From positions 1 through 64,000 of the forward strand of contig NZ_JBLQUK010000005.1 of the NCBI RefSeq assembly GCF_047872805.1: a stretch of DNA of 64,000 nt, read 5' to 3'. The position numbers and the translations under genes are program-made. Positions 34,147-42,322 of this stretch are shown here, piece after piece. The notes below the pieces were generated by a model, which searched no databases, was not told the DNA's origin, and saw only the letters and a program-made list of their open reading frames with translations. How positions within the stretch are numbered: the stretch's first letter is position 1; the number at the start of each line of letters is the position of its first letter. Source of the DNA: Erythrobacter sp047872805 (lineage in GTDB: Bacteria; Pseudomonadota; Alphaproteobacteria; Sphingomonadales; Sphingomonadaceae).

Positions 34147-34226
34147 CCCGCGTTTGCAGTGGCCGCGCGCTTGCCGTGGCCGCAGCGCGCCCCTATTTCA
34201 CAGCCATACTTTCAAGAGGGACCGTC

Positions 34227-34550
34227 ATGACCAATTTCAAGGACCGCGAACGCGCCGAAGAAGCCAAGTTCGCTATGGACGAAGAGACCGCGTTCCGCAT
34301 TGCGGCACGGCGCAATCGGCTCTTGGGCGAATGGGCGGCAGGGGTGATGAACCTCACACCCGAAGAAACCGACGCCTACAAGAAAGCGGTGGTGCAGGCT
34401 GATTTTGAAGAAGCAGGCGATGAAGACGTGATCCGCAAATTGCTGGGCGATCTGACCGCTGCCGAAACCGACGTGAGCGAGAGCGATATTCGCACAAAGC
34501 TTGAAGAAATGACCATCGAGGCCAAACGCCAGATGATGGGCGAGGCCTGA
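34227..34550 (+). CDS. F1Fo-ATPase inhibitor subunit zeta (DUF1476)
   Basis: The 107-residue protein matches the DUF1476 family, shown in Paracoccus to be the zeta inhibitor of the alphaproteobacterial F1-ATPase. NFKDRERAEEAKFAMDEET is the inhibitory N-terminal helix, followed by a four-helix domain (FRIAARRNRLLGEWAA, DEDVIRKLLGDL, IRTKLEEMTIEAKRQM). ATG 34227 with GAGGG upstream (34217-34221) is the family start. It precedes bolA and grxD, as is common in alphaproteobacteria. Confidence 0.92.
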   Translation: MTNFKDRERAEEAKFAMDEETAFRIAARRNRLLGEWAAGVMNLTPEETDAYKKAVVQADFEEAGDEDVIRKLLGDLTAAETDVSESDIRTKLEEMTIEAKRQMMGEA

Positions 34551-34554
34551 TCCC

Positions 34555-34788
34555 ATGCCCATGTCCGGCGCAGATATCGAAGCGGCCATTCTGACTGCGC
34601 TTCCCGGTGCAACAGTGGAACTGCGCGATCTCGCCGGGGACAACGATCATTGGGCCGCCACGGTCACCGCACCGCAATTCTCCGGCAAGAGCCGCGTAGC
34701 TCAGCACAAGATGGTCTACGCGGCGTTTGGCGACAAGATGGGCGGTGAACTGCACGCCTTGCAAGTGACCACGGTGGTCCCCACGTAA
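34555..34788 (+). CDS. BolA family protein
   Basis: The 77-residue class II KH-like BolA protein has VELRDLAGDNDHWAATVTAP, then SRVAQHKMVYAAFGDKMGGELHAL, where the His-containing loop is a likely [2Fe-2S] ligand when BolA pairs with a monothiol glutaredoxin. The monothiol glutaredoxin gene follows 39 bases downstream, which fits the known BolA-Grx4 complex in iron-sulfur handling. The start is ATG 34555, four bases after the zeta stop. Confidence 0.92.
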   Translation: MPMSGADIEAAILTALPGATVELRDLAGDNDHWAATVTAPQFSGKSRVAQHKMVYAAFGDKMGGELHALQVTTVVPT

Positions 34789-34827
34789 TTGGCAATCCAT
34801 TCCAACCGATATCCAAAGGCCCCAATC

Positions 34828-35160
34828 ATGGCTGATACCAATTCCCGTATTTCCGCAATTGTCGCCGAGAATGACGTCGTTCTGTTCATGAAGGGCACGC
34901 CCCTGTTCCCGCAGTGCGGATTTTCCAGCCGCGCGGTTGCGATTCTCGACCATTGCGGCGTCGCCTATGAAAGCGTTGATGTGTTGCAGGACATGGAAAT
35001 CCGTCAGGGGATCAAGGCGTTCTCCGATTGGCCGACCATCCCGCAGCTTTATGTAAAGGGCGAATTCGTCGGCGGCAGCGACATCATGATGGAAATGTTC
35101 GAAGCTGGCGAACTCAAACAATTGATGGATGAACAAGGCATCGCCAAAGTCGAAGGCTGA
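34828..35160 (+). CDS. grxD: Monothiol glutaredoxin (Grx4 family)
   Basis: The 110-residue protein has the CGFS active site (PQCGFSSRAV, Cys near residue 30) of Grx4-type monothiol glutaredoxins. It also has VLFMKGTPLFP at the N-terminus, SDWPTIPQLYVKGEFVGGSD (the cis-Pro and GSH-binding regions) and a helical C-terminus. It can hold a [2Fe-2S] cluster with BolA. The start chosen is ATG 34828; TTG 34789 upstream is not needed. The zeta-bolA-grxD group ends in the hairpin at 35203-35236. Confidence 0.95.
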   Translation: MADTNSRISAIVAENDVVLFMKGTPLFPQCGFSSRAVAILDHCGVAYESVDVLQDMEIRQGIKAFSDWPTIPQLYVKGEFVGGSDIMMEMFEAGELKQLMDEQGIAKVEG

Positions 35161-35202
35161 ACGCATTCGCGTTCTTCAGCGTCTTGGCAGGTCAAAAAAG
35201 AG

Positions 35203-35236
35203 GCCGCCTCGCTGTACCAGGCGAGGCGGCTCTTTC
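35203..35236 (+). terminator. Rho-independent terminator after grxD
   Basis: GCCGCCTCGC (35203-35212) and GCGAGGCGGC (35221-35230) form a 10-bp perfect stem with an 8-base loop, followed by TCTTTCTT, 42 bases after the grxD stop. It would end the zeta-bolA-grxD transcript. Confidence 0.85.
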
Positions 35237-35245
35237 TTGCACGGG

Positions 35246-35280
35246 GAAGTGAAACCGTAAGACCAGGAACGTTTCACTTC
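35246..35280. repeat. Perfect 10-bp inverted repeat of unknown role
   Basis: GAAGTGAAAC (35246-35255) and GTTTCACTTC (35271-35280) are perfect inverted repeats around a 15-base loop, ten bases after the grxD terminator. No T-run follows. It could be an operator or a second hairpin. The gap between grxD and the NUDIX gene (35161-35462, 302 bases) also holds the terminator at 35203-35236; the part after 35281 is AT-richer than its surroundings and shows no other feature I can support. Confidence 0.55.
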
Positions 35281-35462
35281 AGAATTGAAGACCACTTGCT
35301 TCGCCGTCTCATATGCATTGGCCATGCCAAAATCAATGATGTTATTTTTTTCAATGTGTTACATGGTTTCATCAAGTTAACCATGGGCCAAAATGTAAGA
35401 TATGCCGACAGTGATGCGCAGCGCCCTTGGCAAGTCGCGGCGCGCGCGCCATCAAAGGCTGT

Positions 35463-36278
35463 ATGATCACCGATTCCTCATCCGCCTCCTCCTCCGCTTC
35501 CAATGGTCCCGAAGGGATACAGGCAGCGACGATCATTATTTTCCGCGATTGCCCGGCGGGCGGCGCGCCGGAGATCCTGATGACCGTGCGGTCGCGCAAC
35601 ATGACCTTTGCGGGCGGCATGGCGGTGTTTCCCGGTGGGCGCGTCGATCCGGCCGATATTGAACTGGGCACGGCTGTGTCCGCCGAAATGAACGGTGCGA
35701 TCGCTCCAGATGAAGCCGCACATCAAATCGCTGCAATCCGCGAAACTCTCGAAGAAACCGGACTCGCGCTGGGACTGTCTGGCGAAATATGCGCGGATAG
35801 CGCGGCAAAGGCGCGTGCGATGATCGCGCAGACAGGCGCGCTTGCCTCGGTGCTCGATGCGTTTGGCTGGTCGCTCGACCTAGCGCAGATCATCCCCTTT
35901 GCGCGCTGGTTTCCCAAGAATGAGAATATCACGCGGGTTTACGACACGCGGTTTTATCTCGCCAATCTCGGCACTGGCGCGGTGGATGTCTCGATTGACC
36001 ATTCCGAGAACACGCGACTGTTCTGGACCAGCGCGCAGGGAGCTCTGGATGCTGCGGATTCTGGCGAGATCAAGTTGATTTTCCCCACCCGCCGCAATCT
36101 CGAACGACTCGCGCTCTTCGCCAGTTTCGAAGAAGCGCGCGCACAGGCTGAGGCGATCCCGGTCAAGACCATCGTTCCCAAAGTGGACAGCAGCAGCGGC
36201 CAGCCAATGCTGACGATCATGCAGGATGCCGGTTATCCAATCACCGCCGAATTGCTGGAAACCGTGGCACGGGGATAG
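35463..36278 (+). CDS. NUDIX hydrolase
   Basis: The 271-residue protein begins with a Ser-rich stretch. The NUDIX region contains VFPGGRVDPAD, which corresponds to the G of the Nudix box start, and the catalytic REXXEE segment IRETLEETGL (about 93-102). A C-terminal region of about 130 residues follows, typical of the NUDT19/RP2p-like group thought to act on CoA derivatives. The substrate is not certain. ATG 35463 was chosen; the frame is open to 35427. It is an orphan gene before tRNA-Arg. Confidence 0.85.
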   Translation: MITDSSSASSSASNGPEGIQAATIIIFRDCPAGGAPEILMTVRSRNMTFAGGMAVFPGGRVDPADIELGTAVSAEMNGAIAPDEAAHQIAAIRETLEETGLALGLSGEICADSAAKARAMIAQTGALASVLDAFGWSLDLAQIIPFARWFPKNENITRVYDTRFYLANLGTGAVDVSIDHSENTRLFWTSAQGALDAADSGEIKLIFPTRRNLERLALFASFEEARAQAEAIPVKTIVPKVDSSSGQPMLTIMQDAGYPITAELLETVARG

Positions 36279-36339
36279 CTGCGCTGCCCGCCTTTCGACC
36301 GCGCCAAGCGGTGCGGCGGCGACGGAGATCAAGAAAATT

Positions 36340-36416
36340 TGGCGCGCCCTGCAGGAGTCGAACCTGCGGCCTCAGGATTAGAAGTCCCGTGCTCTATCCA
36401 GCTGAGCTAAGGGCGC
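36340..36416 (-). tRNA. tRNA-Arg (anticodon TCT)
   Basis: The minus strand forms a 77-nt class I tRNA. The acceptor stem is GCGCCCT with AGGGCGC, followed by G and an encoded CCA at 36340-36342. The T arm has GGTTCGACTCC. The anticodon loop CTTCTAA gives TCT, reading AGA/AGG arginine codons. Confidence 0.96.
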
Positions 36417-36474
36417 GTTGCTGGCTCCAATAGCGCGCTTTGCCCGGCATTCAAATCACGCTAGATCATGAGCG

Positions 36475-37242
36475 ATGGAAAACACCCCCGCTGCGCCTGA
36501 CGGTGCACCCGATATGGCTGCTGCATTCGATTATGATGCCAGTGATGGGATCACCGCGACAAGCCGCGCGCCCGCCGCTTTCCGGTTCTACGAATATGTC
36601 ATGGCGGCGTTTGTCGCCATCCTGCTGCTTTCCAACATTATCGGCGCGGCAAAGCTTTCGACGGTCGCAGGTTTTACATTCGGCGCAGGCATTCTGTTTT
36701 TCCCGGTCAGTTATGTCATCGGCGACGTCCTGACCGAGGTCTATGGTTATGCCCGCGCGCGCCGCGTGATCTGGACCGGCTTTGCCGCGCTGATTTTCAT
36801 GGCTTTCATGAGCTATGTGGTGGTCGCCATGCCGCCCGCCGCATCATGGGACGGGCAAGCCGCCTATGAGCAGGTTTTCGGCAGCACATGGCGGATCGTG
36901 CTCGCTTCGATCCTTGCGTTCTGGGCGGGCGAATTCATCAATTCCTTCATCCTTGCCAAAATGAAGGTGTGGACCAAAGGCAAAGCGCTGTGGTCGCGCA
37001 CGATTGGTTCAACGGTGTTCGGGCAGGGTGTCGACAGCCTGATATTCTACCCCATCGCCTTTCTCGGCATCTGGACGACGCAGGACGTGTTGACGGTGAT
37101 CGTCACCAACTGGCTGCTGAAAGTCTTGTGGGAGGCCGCGCTGACCCCAGTGACTTATATCGTCGTGGGACGTCTGAAGCAGGCCGAAGGCGTCGATCTG
37201 TTTGACACTGACACCGATTTCTCGCCCTTCGCAGGCAAGTAA
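36475..37242 (+). CDS. yhhQ: Queuosine precursor transporter YhhQ
   Basis: The 255-residue membrane protein has about six helices and belongs to the YhhQ/DUF165 (VUT) family, which imports preQ0/preQ1 for queuosine tRNA modification. FYEYVMAAFVAILLLSNIIG, VSYVIGDVLTEVYGYARAR, WAGEFINSFILAKMKV and STVFGQGVDSLIFYPIAFLG are the family regions. No queuosine biosynthesis gene or preQ1 riboswitch is visible nearby, though the tRNA-Arg is immediately upstream. It converges with ppx, ten bases between the stops. Confidence 0.92.
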   Translation: MENTPAAPDGAPDMAAAFDYDASDGITATSRAPAAFRFYEYVMAAFVAILLLSNIIGAAKLSTVAGFTFGAGILFFPVSYVIGDVLTEVYGYARARRVIWTGFAALIFMAFMSYVVVAMPPAASWDGQAAYEQVFGSTWRIVLASILAFWAGEFINSFILAKMKVWTKGKALWSRTIGSTVFGQGVDSLIFYPIAFLGIWTTQDVLTVIVTNWLLKVLWEAALTPVTYIVVGRLKQAEGVDLFDTDTDFSPFAGK

Positions 37243-37252
37243 TCCCCTCGGA

Positions 37253-38827
37253 TCAGGCGTCTTTGTCGGTGCGCAGCTGCTCATCCGGCACGATCTCGAC
37301 TTTCCATTCGCGGCCCAGTCGTGCGGCGAGCAGTTTCATATCCTTTTCCGTCGAATAGCCGAACAATGCAGCGTGACTGGTCGCTAGGCGCAGCACCAAT
37401 GCATCGTCTTCCACCAGCAGTCTGCTGACCTGTAAGGATCGCCGCGAACGCGCGCCCAATCGCCGCGCCAATCTGATCGCCAGTCCCCAGCAGATCGCCT
37501 CTTCCAGTGCCTCTTCACAGGCCAGCGCCTGAACATCGCTGGGCAGGTCCAATGCATTGCCATTGGCCGCAATCGCCGCTGCCAGCATCGCCCGTTCGGC
37601 CCCGCTAACCGCAATCCAGCGCTTGTGCATGGCCCAGTCTATCGCCTGCGGCAGACGAATGTTGGGCTCTATCTGCATCGAGGCAAGCGCCAGCATGGTC
37701 GCGGCCAGTCTTAGCCTTTCGCTGCCATGCTTGCGCGACGGCGCGGCATCGACGGTCCATGCAGCAATGCGGGTCGCCAGCGTGGGCGGAGCGCCGCGCT
37801 GGGTGGCGAACACCGAAATCCCCGCCAGCAGCGGATCCCGCGCCTTTCCATGCGGGGGCAGACGGTCATAGAGCAGCCCCTCGCGCAGGCCCCATGAAGA
37901 AAACACCACTGCGCTGGGCTGCAATTGCGCCAGCAAGGCCTGCAGCAAAATCGCCGCGTCGGGCAGCTTTTCGGCGCGCATCGCAGAAATTCGCTTGCGG
38001 TTCTTCAAATTGTCCTGCGGTTCTTCGATCAGCAGTTCGGTCAGGCTGCGCGCGCTATTAGGGTCGAGTTCAAAGCCATGCGGATCAGACAGGGGATGCC
38101 CACGCGCCTGCATCGCAAACACCGCCATTGCTCGCCATGTCCCACCGACAAGATAGAGCGGCGTGGGCACATGTCCTGACTGGCTGGCAAGTCCCCACCC
38201 CGCCTTTGCAATCACCTTTTCAAGTTGTGTTTGCATGTCAGTGCTGGTGTTCTTGCCGCTGTCGCCGCGATATTCCGGCAATCGCAGCGCCCCCAGCGGC
38301 AGCGAAACCGCCCCCGCTGTTTCCCCATCGACAAGCGCAACGAGTTCAAGGCTGCCGCCGCCCAGATCGGCAACACTGCCCCCTGCCCCCGGACCGCCAG
38401 CATTTGGAAAAGCGCCGAGCACGCCGCTTGCGCTGAGCCGCGCCTCTTCTTCCCCAGACACGATACGCGGATCGTAACCGAGCGTACGCAACCGCGCGAT
38501 GAAATCCGCGCCATTGCTGGCCTCGCGCACGGCGGCGGTGGCGACGGTTTCGACGTCCGCTATCTCCAGATCATCGATCAGCAAGGCAAAGCGGGCCAGC
38601 CCGCGCATCGCCGCATCAATCGCCTCATCCGCCAGAGTGCCGCTGCGCGCAATATCACGGCCCAGCCGGGCGGTGACTTTTTCATTGAGCAGCACCGTGG
38701 GTGCGCGCATTGATCCGCCATAGATCACCAGCCGGACCGTGTTGGACCCGATGTCGATAATGGCGCGTTCGGGCGTGTTGCCTGCAAAGATTCCGTCGCG
38801 GTCGCCCCGCTTGCGTTTCGAATTCAT
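37253..38827 (-). CDS. ppx: Exopolyphosphatase (Ppx/GppA family)
   Basis: The 524-residue protein has the actin/Hsp70-fold Ppx/GppA domain: AIIDIGSNTVRLVIYGGS (about 22-39), EEARLSASGV, VADLGGGSLELVAL (about 150-163), and LYLVGGTWRAMAVF. It releases phosphate from polyphosphate or from pppGpp. The C-terminal HD-like region includes WAMHKRWIAVSGAERAML. Its start overlaps the ppk stop by four bases, so ppk and ppx are translationally coupled and the polymer's synthesis and breakdown are co-regulated. Confidence 0.93.
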   Translation of the reverse strand: MNSKRKRGDRDGIFAGNTPERAIIDIGSNTVRLVIYGGSMRAPTVLLNEKVTARLGRDIARSGTLADEAIDAAMRGLARFALLIDDLEIADVETVATAAVREASNGADFIARLRTLGYDPRIVSGEEEARLSASGVLGAFPNAGGPGAGGSVADLGGGSLELVALVDGETAGAVSLPLGALRLPEYRGDSGKNTSTDMQTQLEKVIAKAGWGLASQSGHVPTPLYLVGGTWRAMAVFAMQARGHPLSDPHGFELDPNSARSLTELLIEEPQDNLKNRKRISAMRAEKLPDAAILLQALLAQLQPSAVVFSSWGLREGLLYDRLPPHGKARDPLLAGISVFATQRGAPPTLATRIAAWTVDAAPSRKHGSERLRLAATMLALASMQIEPNIRLPQAIDWAMHKRWIAVSGAERAMLAAAIAANGNALDLPSDVQALACEEALEEAICWGLAIRLARRLGARSRRSLQVSRLLVEDDALVLRLATSHAALFGYSTEKDMKLLAARLGREWKVEIVPDEQLRTDKDA

Positions 38828-41055
38828 CCAGCGCGGCCCTTACGCAGCGACAATTTGGGAACCGCTCCGGCCTCCAACGCCCCGCCGCGCCCGGATAGCG
38901 AAGGGTTGGTCATGAAATAACGGTGACAGTTGAACGGCTTGCCGTCGGTTTCGACCCGCGAATAGCTGCCGTCGCCATGCAGCCACCAGCTTTGTTCGGT
39001 ATCCAGCATATTGGCGAGCAGCACCTGTTGCAGGATCTGGTCATGCACTGTCCGGTTGCGGATCGGAATCAGCGATTCGACCCGCCGGTCCAGATTGCGG
39101 CCCATCAAATCAGCCGAAGAAATGAACAGCGCCGCGCTTGGGCTGGGCATGGCGTGACCATTGGCAAAGGCATAGATGCGGCTGTGTTCCAGAAACCGCC
39201 CGATGATCGATTTCACGCGAATATTCTCGCTCAATCCGGGAACACCGGGGCGCAGTGAGCATATGCCGCGCACGATCAATTCCACCTTCACGCCCGCATC
39301 GCTGGCCGCATAGAGCCGGTCGATCATGCCCGCATCGGTGATCTGGTTGCATTTCATCCAGATTGCCGCGGGCTTGCCCTTGCCCGCATTGGCAATCTCT
39401 GTGTCGATCCGCCGGTAAATTTCCTGACGAAGATCAAGCGGTGCAATCGAGATCAGCTCAAGTCCATGCGGTTCGACATAGCCGGTAACAAAATTCATCA
39501 TCTTTGCCGCATCGCGCCCCAATTTGGGGTCAGCGGTGAAAAAGCTCATATCGGTGTAAATCTTGGCGGTCACCGGGTGATAATTGCCGGTCCCGAAATG
39601 GCAGTAGGTGCGAAACCCGCTCTCCTCACGGCGCACAACCATGGCTACTTTGGCGTGGGTTTTCCAATCGGTGAAACCATAGATGACCTGCACGCCCGCG
39701 CGTTCAAGTTTGCTCGCCCATTTGAGGTTCTGCTCTTCGTCAAAGCGCGCTTTAAGCTCAACCACGGCGGTCACCGAAATGCCTGCTTCGGCTGCTTCGA
39801 TCAGCGCGTTGATCACCGCGCTTTGTGTGCCTGCGCGGTAAAGCGTCTGCTTGATCGCCACCACATCGGGATCGGCGGCAGCCTGACGGATAAAATCGAC
39901 CACCACTTCAAAACTTTCGTATGGATGGTGGATGATGATGTCCTTGTCGCGGATCGCAGAAAAGACATCGCCATCGTGTTCGCGCACGCGTTCGGGATAG
40001 CGCGGGGAATAAGCATCAAATTTGAGGTCAGGTCGGTCCTCGCCAACAATTTCGGAAAGCCCGTCAATCCCGATCATACCGTCGGTCTTAATTACGGCGG
40101 CTTCATGCACGCCCAGTTTTTCCAGCAGGATCGCCTCGCCCTTGGGGTCGAAATCATCCTCCAGTTCCAACTGAATCACCTGACCGCGCCGCCGCCGCTG
40201 AATCGCGCTGCGGAAGGTCCTCACCAGGTCTTCGGCCTCTTCCTCGATTTCGATATCGCTGTCGCGCAAGACCCGGAACAGGCCGTCGCCTTCGATTGTG
40301 AAGCCGGGAAACAGCTTTTTTGCATAGCGCTGAATCAGGCTGGCGATGGAGATATACAGCGCCTCTCCCGGACCCGCCCCTGATGCGTCCCCATTGGTAT
40401 CGGGAACGCGGACGAAACGCGGCAGCGCGGTCGGGATCAGGATCATCTCAATGATCTGTTCCTTATCCGCGTCGCGGGTAAGGGTGAACAGCAGCCCCAT
40501 CCCTTCGTTATGGACAAACGGAAACGGATGCGCCGGATCGAGCGCCTGAGGGGTGATAACCGGCAGAATCTCTTCGAGGAAAAACGCCTCCAGCCATTTA
40601 TGCGCCGCCGGTTTGACCCGCTGTTCATCGGCAATGTGGATGTCGGCTTCGGCGAGCGCGGTGCGCAGATCGCGCCAGATGTTCTGTTGCTGCGCGGACA
40701 ATTGCGCCAGCTTTTCACGGATTGCAGCGAGCTGCTGCGTTGGTGTGCGGCCATCGATCGCCGGTTTGTCGATGCCGCGCTGCGCCTGACCGACAAGGCC
40801 AGCAACGCGGATCATCATGAATTCATCGAGATTGCTGCCCGAAATCGACAGGAACCTGAGCCGTTCCAGCAGCGGATATTTGCTATTAGCGGCCTCTGCC
40901 AGCACTCGCTCGTTAAAAGCCAGCCACGACAGTTCGCGGTTAAAATAGGCATCGGCGCGCGGCAATTCTGCATCTGAAGCGGGCGCATCGGGCAGCGGGG
41001 CAATCCGGCTGGTGGCCGAAACATTGGATGTGCTGGTCGGTAACTGACTGCTCAT
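38824..41055 (-). CDS. ppk1: Polyphosphate kinase 1
   Basis: The 743-residue enzyme reversibly makes polyphosphate from ATP. RELSWLAFNERVLAEA is the N-terminal motif, and DIIIHHPYESFEVVVDFIRQ (about 357-376) contains the region of the phosphorylated His. VVELKARFDEEQNLKWA and TDWKTHAKVAMVV follow, then the RNLDRRVESLIPIRN segment. I chose ATG 41055 (SSQLPTSTS start) as the family start; the open frame to 41142 adds only low-quality residues. It is the first gene of the ppk-ppx pair; a PHO-box-like repeat lies upstream at 41167-41184. Confidence 0.95.
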   Translation of the reverse strand: MSSQLPTSTSNVSATSRIAPLPDAPASDAELPRADAYFNRELSWLAFNERVLAEAANSKYPLLERLRFLSISGSNLDEFMMIRVAGLVGQAQRGIDKPAIDGRTPTQQLAAIREKLAQLSAQQQNIWRDLRTALAEADIHIADEQRVKPAAHKWLEAFFLEEILPVITPQALDPAHPFPFVHNEGMGLLFTLTRDADKEQIIEMILIPTALPRFVRVPDTNGDASGAGPGEALYISIASLIQRYAKKLFPGFTIEGDGLFRVLRDSDIEIEEEAEDLVRTFRSAIQRRRRGQVIQLELEDDFDPKGEAILLEKLGVHEAAVIKTDGMIGIDGLSEIVGEDRPDLKFDAYSPRYPERVREHDGDVFSAIRDKDIIIHHPYESFEVVVDFIRQAAADPDVVAIKQTLYRAGTQSAVINALIEAAEAGISVTAVVELKARFDEEQNLKWASKLERAGVQVIYGFTDWKTHAKVAMVVRREESGFRTYCHFGTGNYHPVTAKIYTDMSFFTADPKLGRDAAKMMNFVTGYVEPHGLELISIAPLDLRQEIYRRIDTEIANAGKGKPAAIWMKCNQITDAGMIDRLYAASDAGVKVELIVRGICSLRPGVPGLSENIRVKSIIGRFLEHSRIYAFANGHAMPSPSAALFISSADLMGRNLDRRVESLIPIRNRTVHDQILQQVLLANMLDTEQSWWLHGDGSYSRVETDGKPFNCHRYFMTNPSLSGRGGALEAGAVPKLSLRKGRAG

Positions 41056-41166
41056 AGTTTTCCTGCGCGGCTTACATTGCGAAAATTGGCCCGAAGGGAA
41101 ATGCGCCCAAGTCCCTTCGGTGCGCCATGTTCGCAGCCGCAAACCGTGTAAATCACCAAAGGGTGC

Positions 41167-41184
41167 TTGTCACAAGATTGTCAA
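41167..41184. promoter_or_regulatory. PHO-box-like direct repeat upstream of ppk1
   Basis: TTGTCAC AAGA TTGTCAA contains two TTGTCA copies with an 11-base period, the PhoB box geometry, and matches 13 of 18 positions of the E. coli consensus by hand count. It is 112 bases upstream of the ppk1 start. However, the direct repeat reads on the plus strand, opposite to ppk1, which weakens the case. Confidence 0.35.
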
Positions 41185-41229
41185 TCGCGGGCGCAGCCTA
41201 GCGGGCAACGGTGCCGCGCGAATGTCCCG

Positions 41230-42303
41230 CTATAACAGTGAGCGGCTGTCCGCGATTGCCGTTATCCCGCGCTTTCCATTGGCGTCGCGGCCCAGTTGCA
41301 CCAGCACATCGATCACGCTGGCGGCATAGGCGATAGTATCCGACCGAGTTAGGCCGATGCCGGTTTGCATCACCATCAGCGACAATTGTTCGAGCGCCCC
41401 GCGCAGCGAATTGGCGTGGATCGTCGAAAAACTACCCGGATGGCCCGTGTTGATCGCGCGCAGAAACGATACGCTTTCCGCGCCGCGCAATTCGCCCAGC
41501 ACGATCCGGTCGGGGCGCAGCCGCAGTGCTGCCTGAAGCAATTCGTTGGGTGTGACCTTGGCCTCTCCCAGTTCACCCTTCACCGCGACCAAACCGACCG
41601 AGTTCTCTCCCGGAAATTTAAGCTCGGGCGTGTCTTCGACCAGCACCACGCGCTCATGCTGTGGAATTTCGCCCAGCATGGCGTTGAGGAACGTCGTCTT
41701 GCCGGTGCTGGTGCCCCCTGAAATCAGGATCGTACGGCGGTGCCGGATCGCCTCGCGCAGATATTCGATCGGTTGAAATTGCGGATCGGGCAATTCGATC
41801 ACCGCCTCACCTGTAAGTGGGCCGGTGTCATAGGCATCGAGCGGCAGGTCGAGTCGGCGGTGGCGGCGGATCGCCATGATCCAATGCTTGCGGCTGGCGG
41901 GCGGGCCGCAAAACTGAATGCGCGCGCCGTCAGGCAGCGTTGCGCCAAGCAGCGGGTGTTCGCGGTTGATCCCCTGATGGCTGACCCGCGCAACCTGTTC
42001 AGCCAGACGCTGAACCAGACGGTCATCGATTTCGGGCGTGATGATTTTCTTGATGCCGGGGTCAGAGGCGTCCTCAACCCACACTTCGCCGGGGCCGTTA
42101 ACCATGATCTCGGTCACAGTATCACGGTCCAGCCAGCGTTTGAACGGGGCGAGATAGGCATCGAGATAGACGCTACGCTCTCCGACGATAGCAACGGGGG
42201 CGCCCACCGCAGGATCGGAACCCTCGCCGCCGCCAGTCGCGCTCGCTGTAGGTGAGCCAGCCCGGCCGGAACCGGGGGAGAAAGGATGAATATCAGCGGC
42301 CAT
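41230..42303 (-). CDS. virB11: VirB11-type traffic ATPase
   Basis: The 357-residue secretion ATPase has an N-terminal domain with MVNGPGEVWVED (about 67-79) and a C-terminal RecA-like domain. The Walker A GGTSTGKT (196-203) and Asp box VVLVEDTPEL are present, as are a Walker B region (LRPDRIVLGELRGAES) and a His box region (TGHPGSFSTIHANS). It is the last gene of the virB operon. VirB11 hexamers power pilus assembly or substrate translocation. The gene ends about 175 bases before ppk1. Confidence 0.95.
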   Translation of the reverse strand: MAADIHPFSPGSGRAGSPTASATGGGEGSDPAVGAPVAIVGERSVYLDAYLAPFKRWLDRDTVTEIMVNGPGEVWVEDASDPGIKKIITPEIDDRLVQRLAEQVARVSHQGINREHPLLGATLPDGARIQFCGPPASRKHWIMAIRRHRRLDLPLDAYDTGPLTGEAVIELPDPQFQPIEYLREAIRHRRTILISGGTSTGKTTFLNAMLGEIPQHERVVLVEDTPELKFPGENSVGLVAVKGELGEAKVTPNELLQAALRLRPDRIVLGELRGAESVSFLRAINTGHPGSFSTIHANSLRGALEQLSLMVMQTGIGLTRSDTIAYAASVIDVLVQLGRDANGKRGITAIADSRSLL

Positions 42304-42322
42304 CAGTCATGTCGCTATCGCG

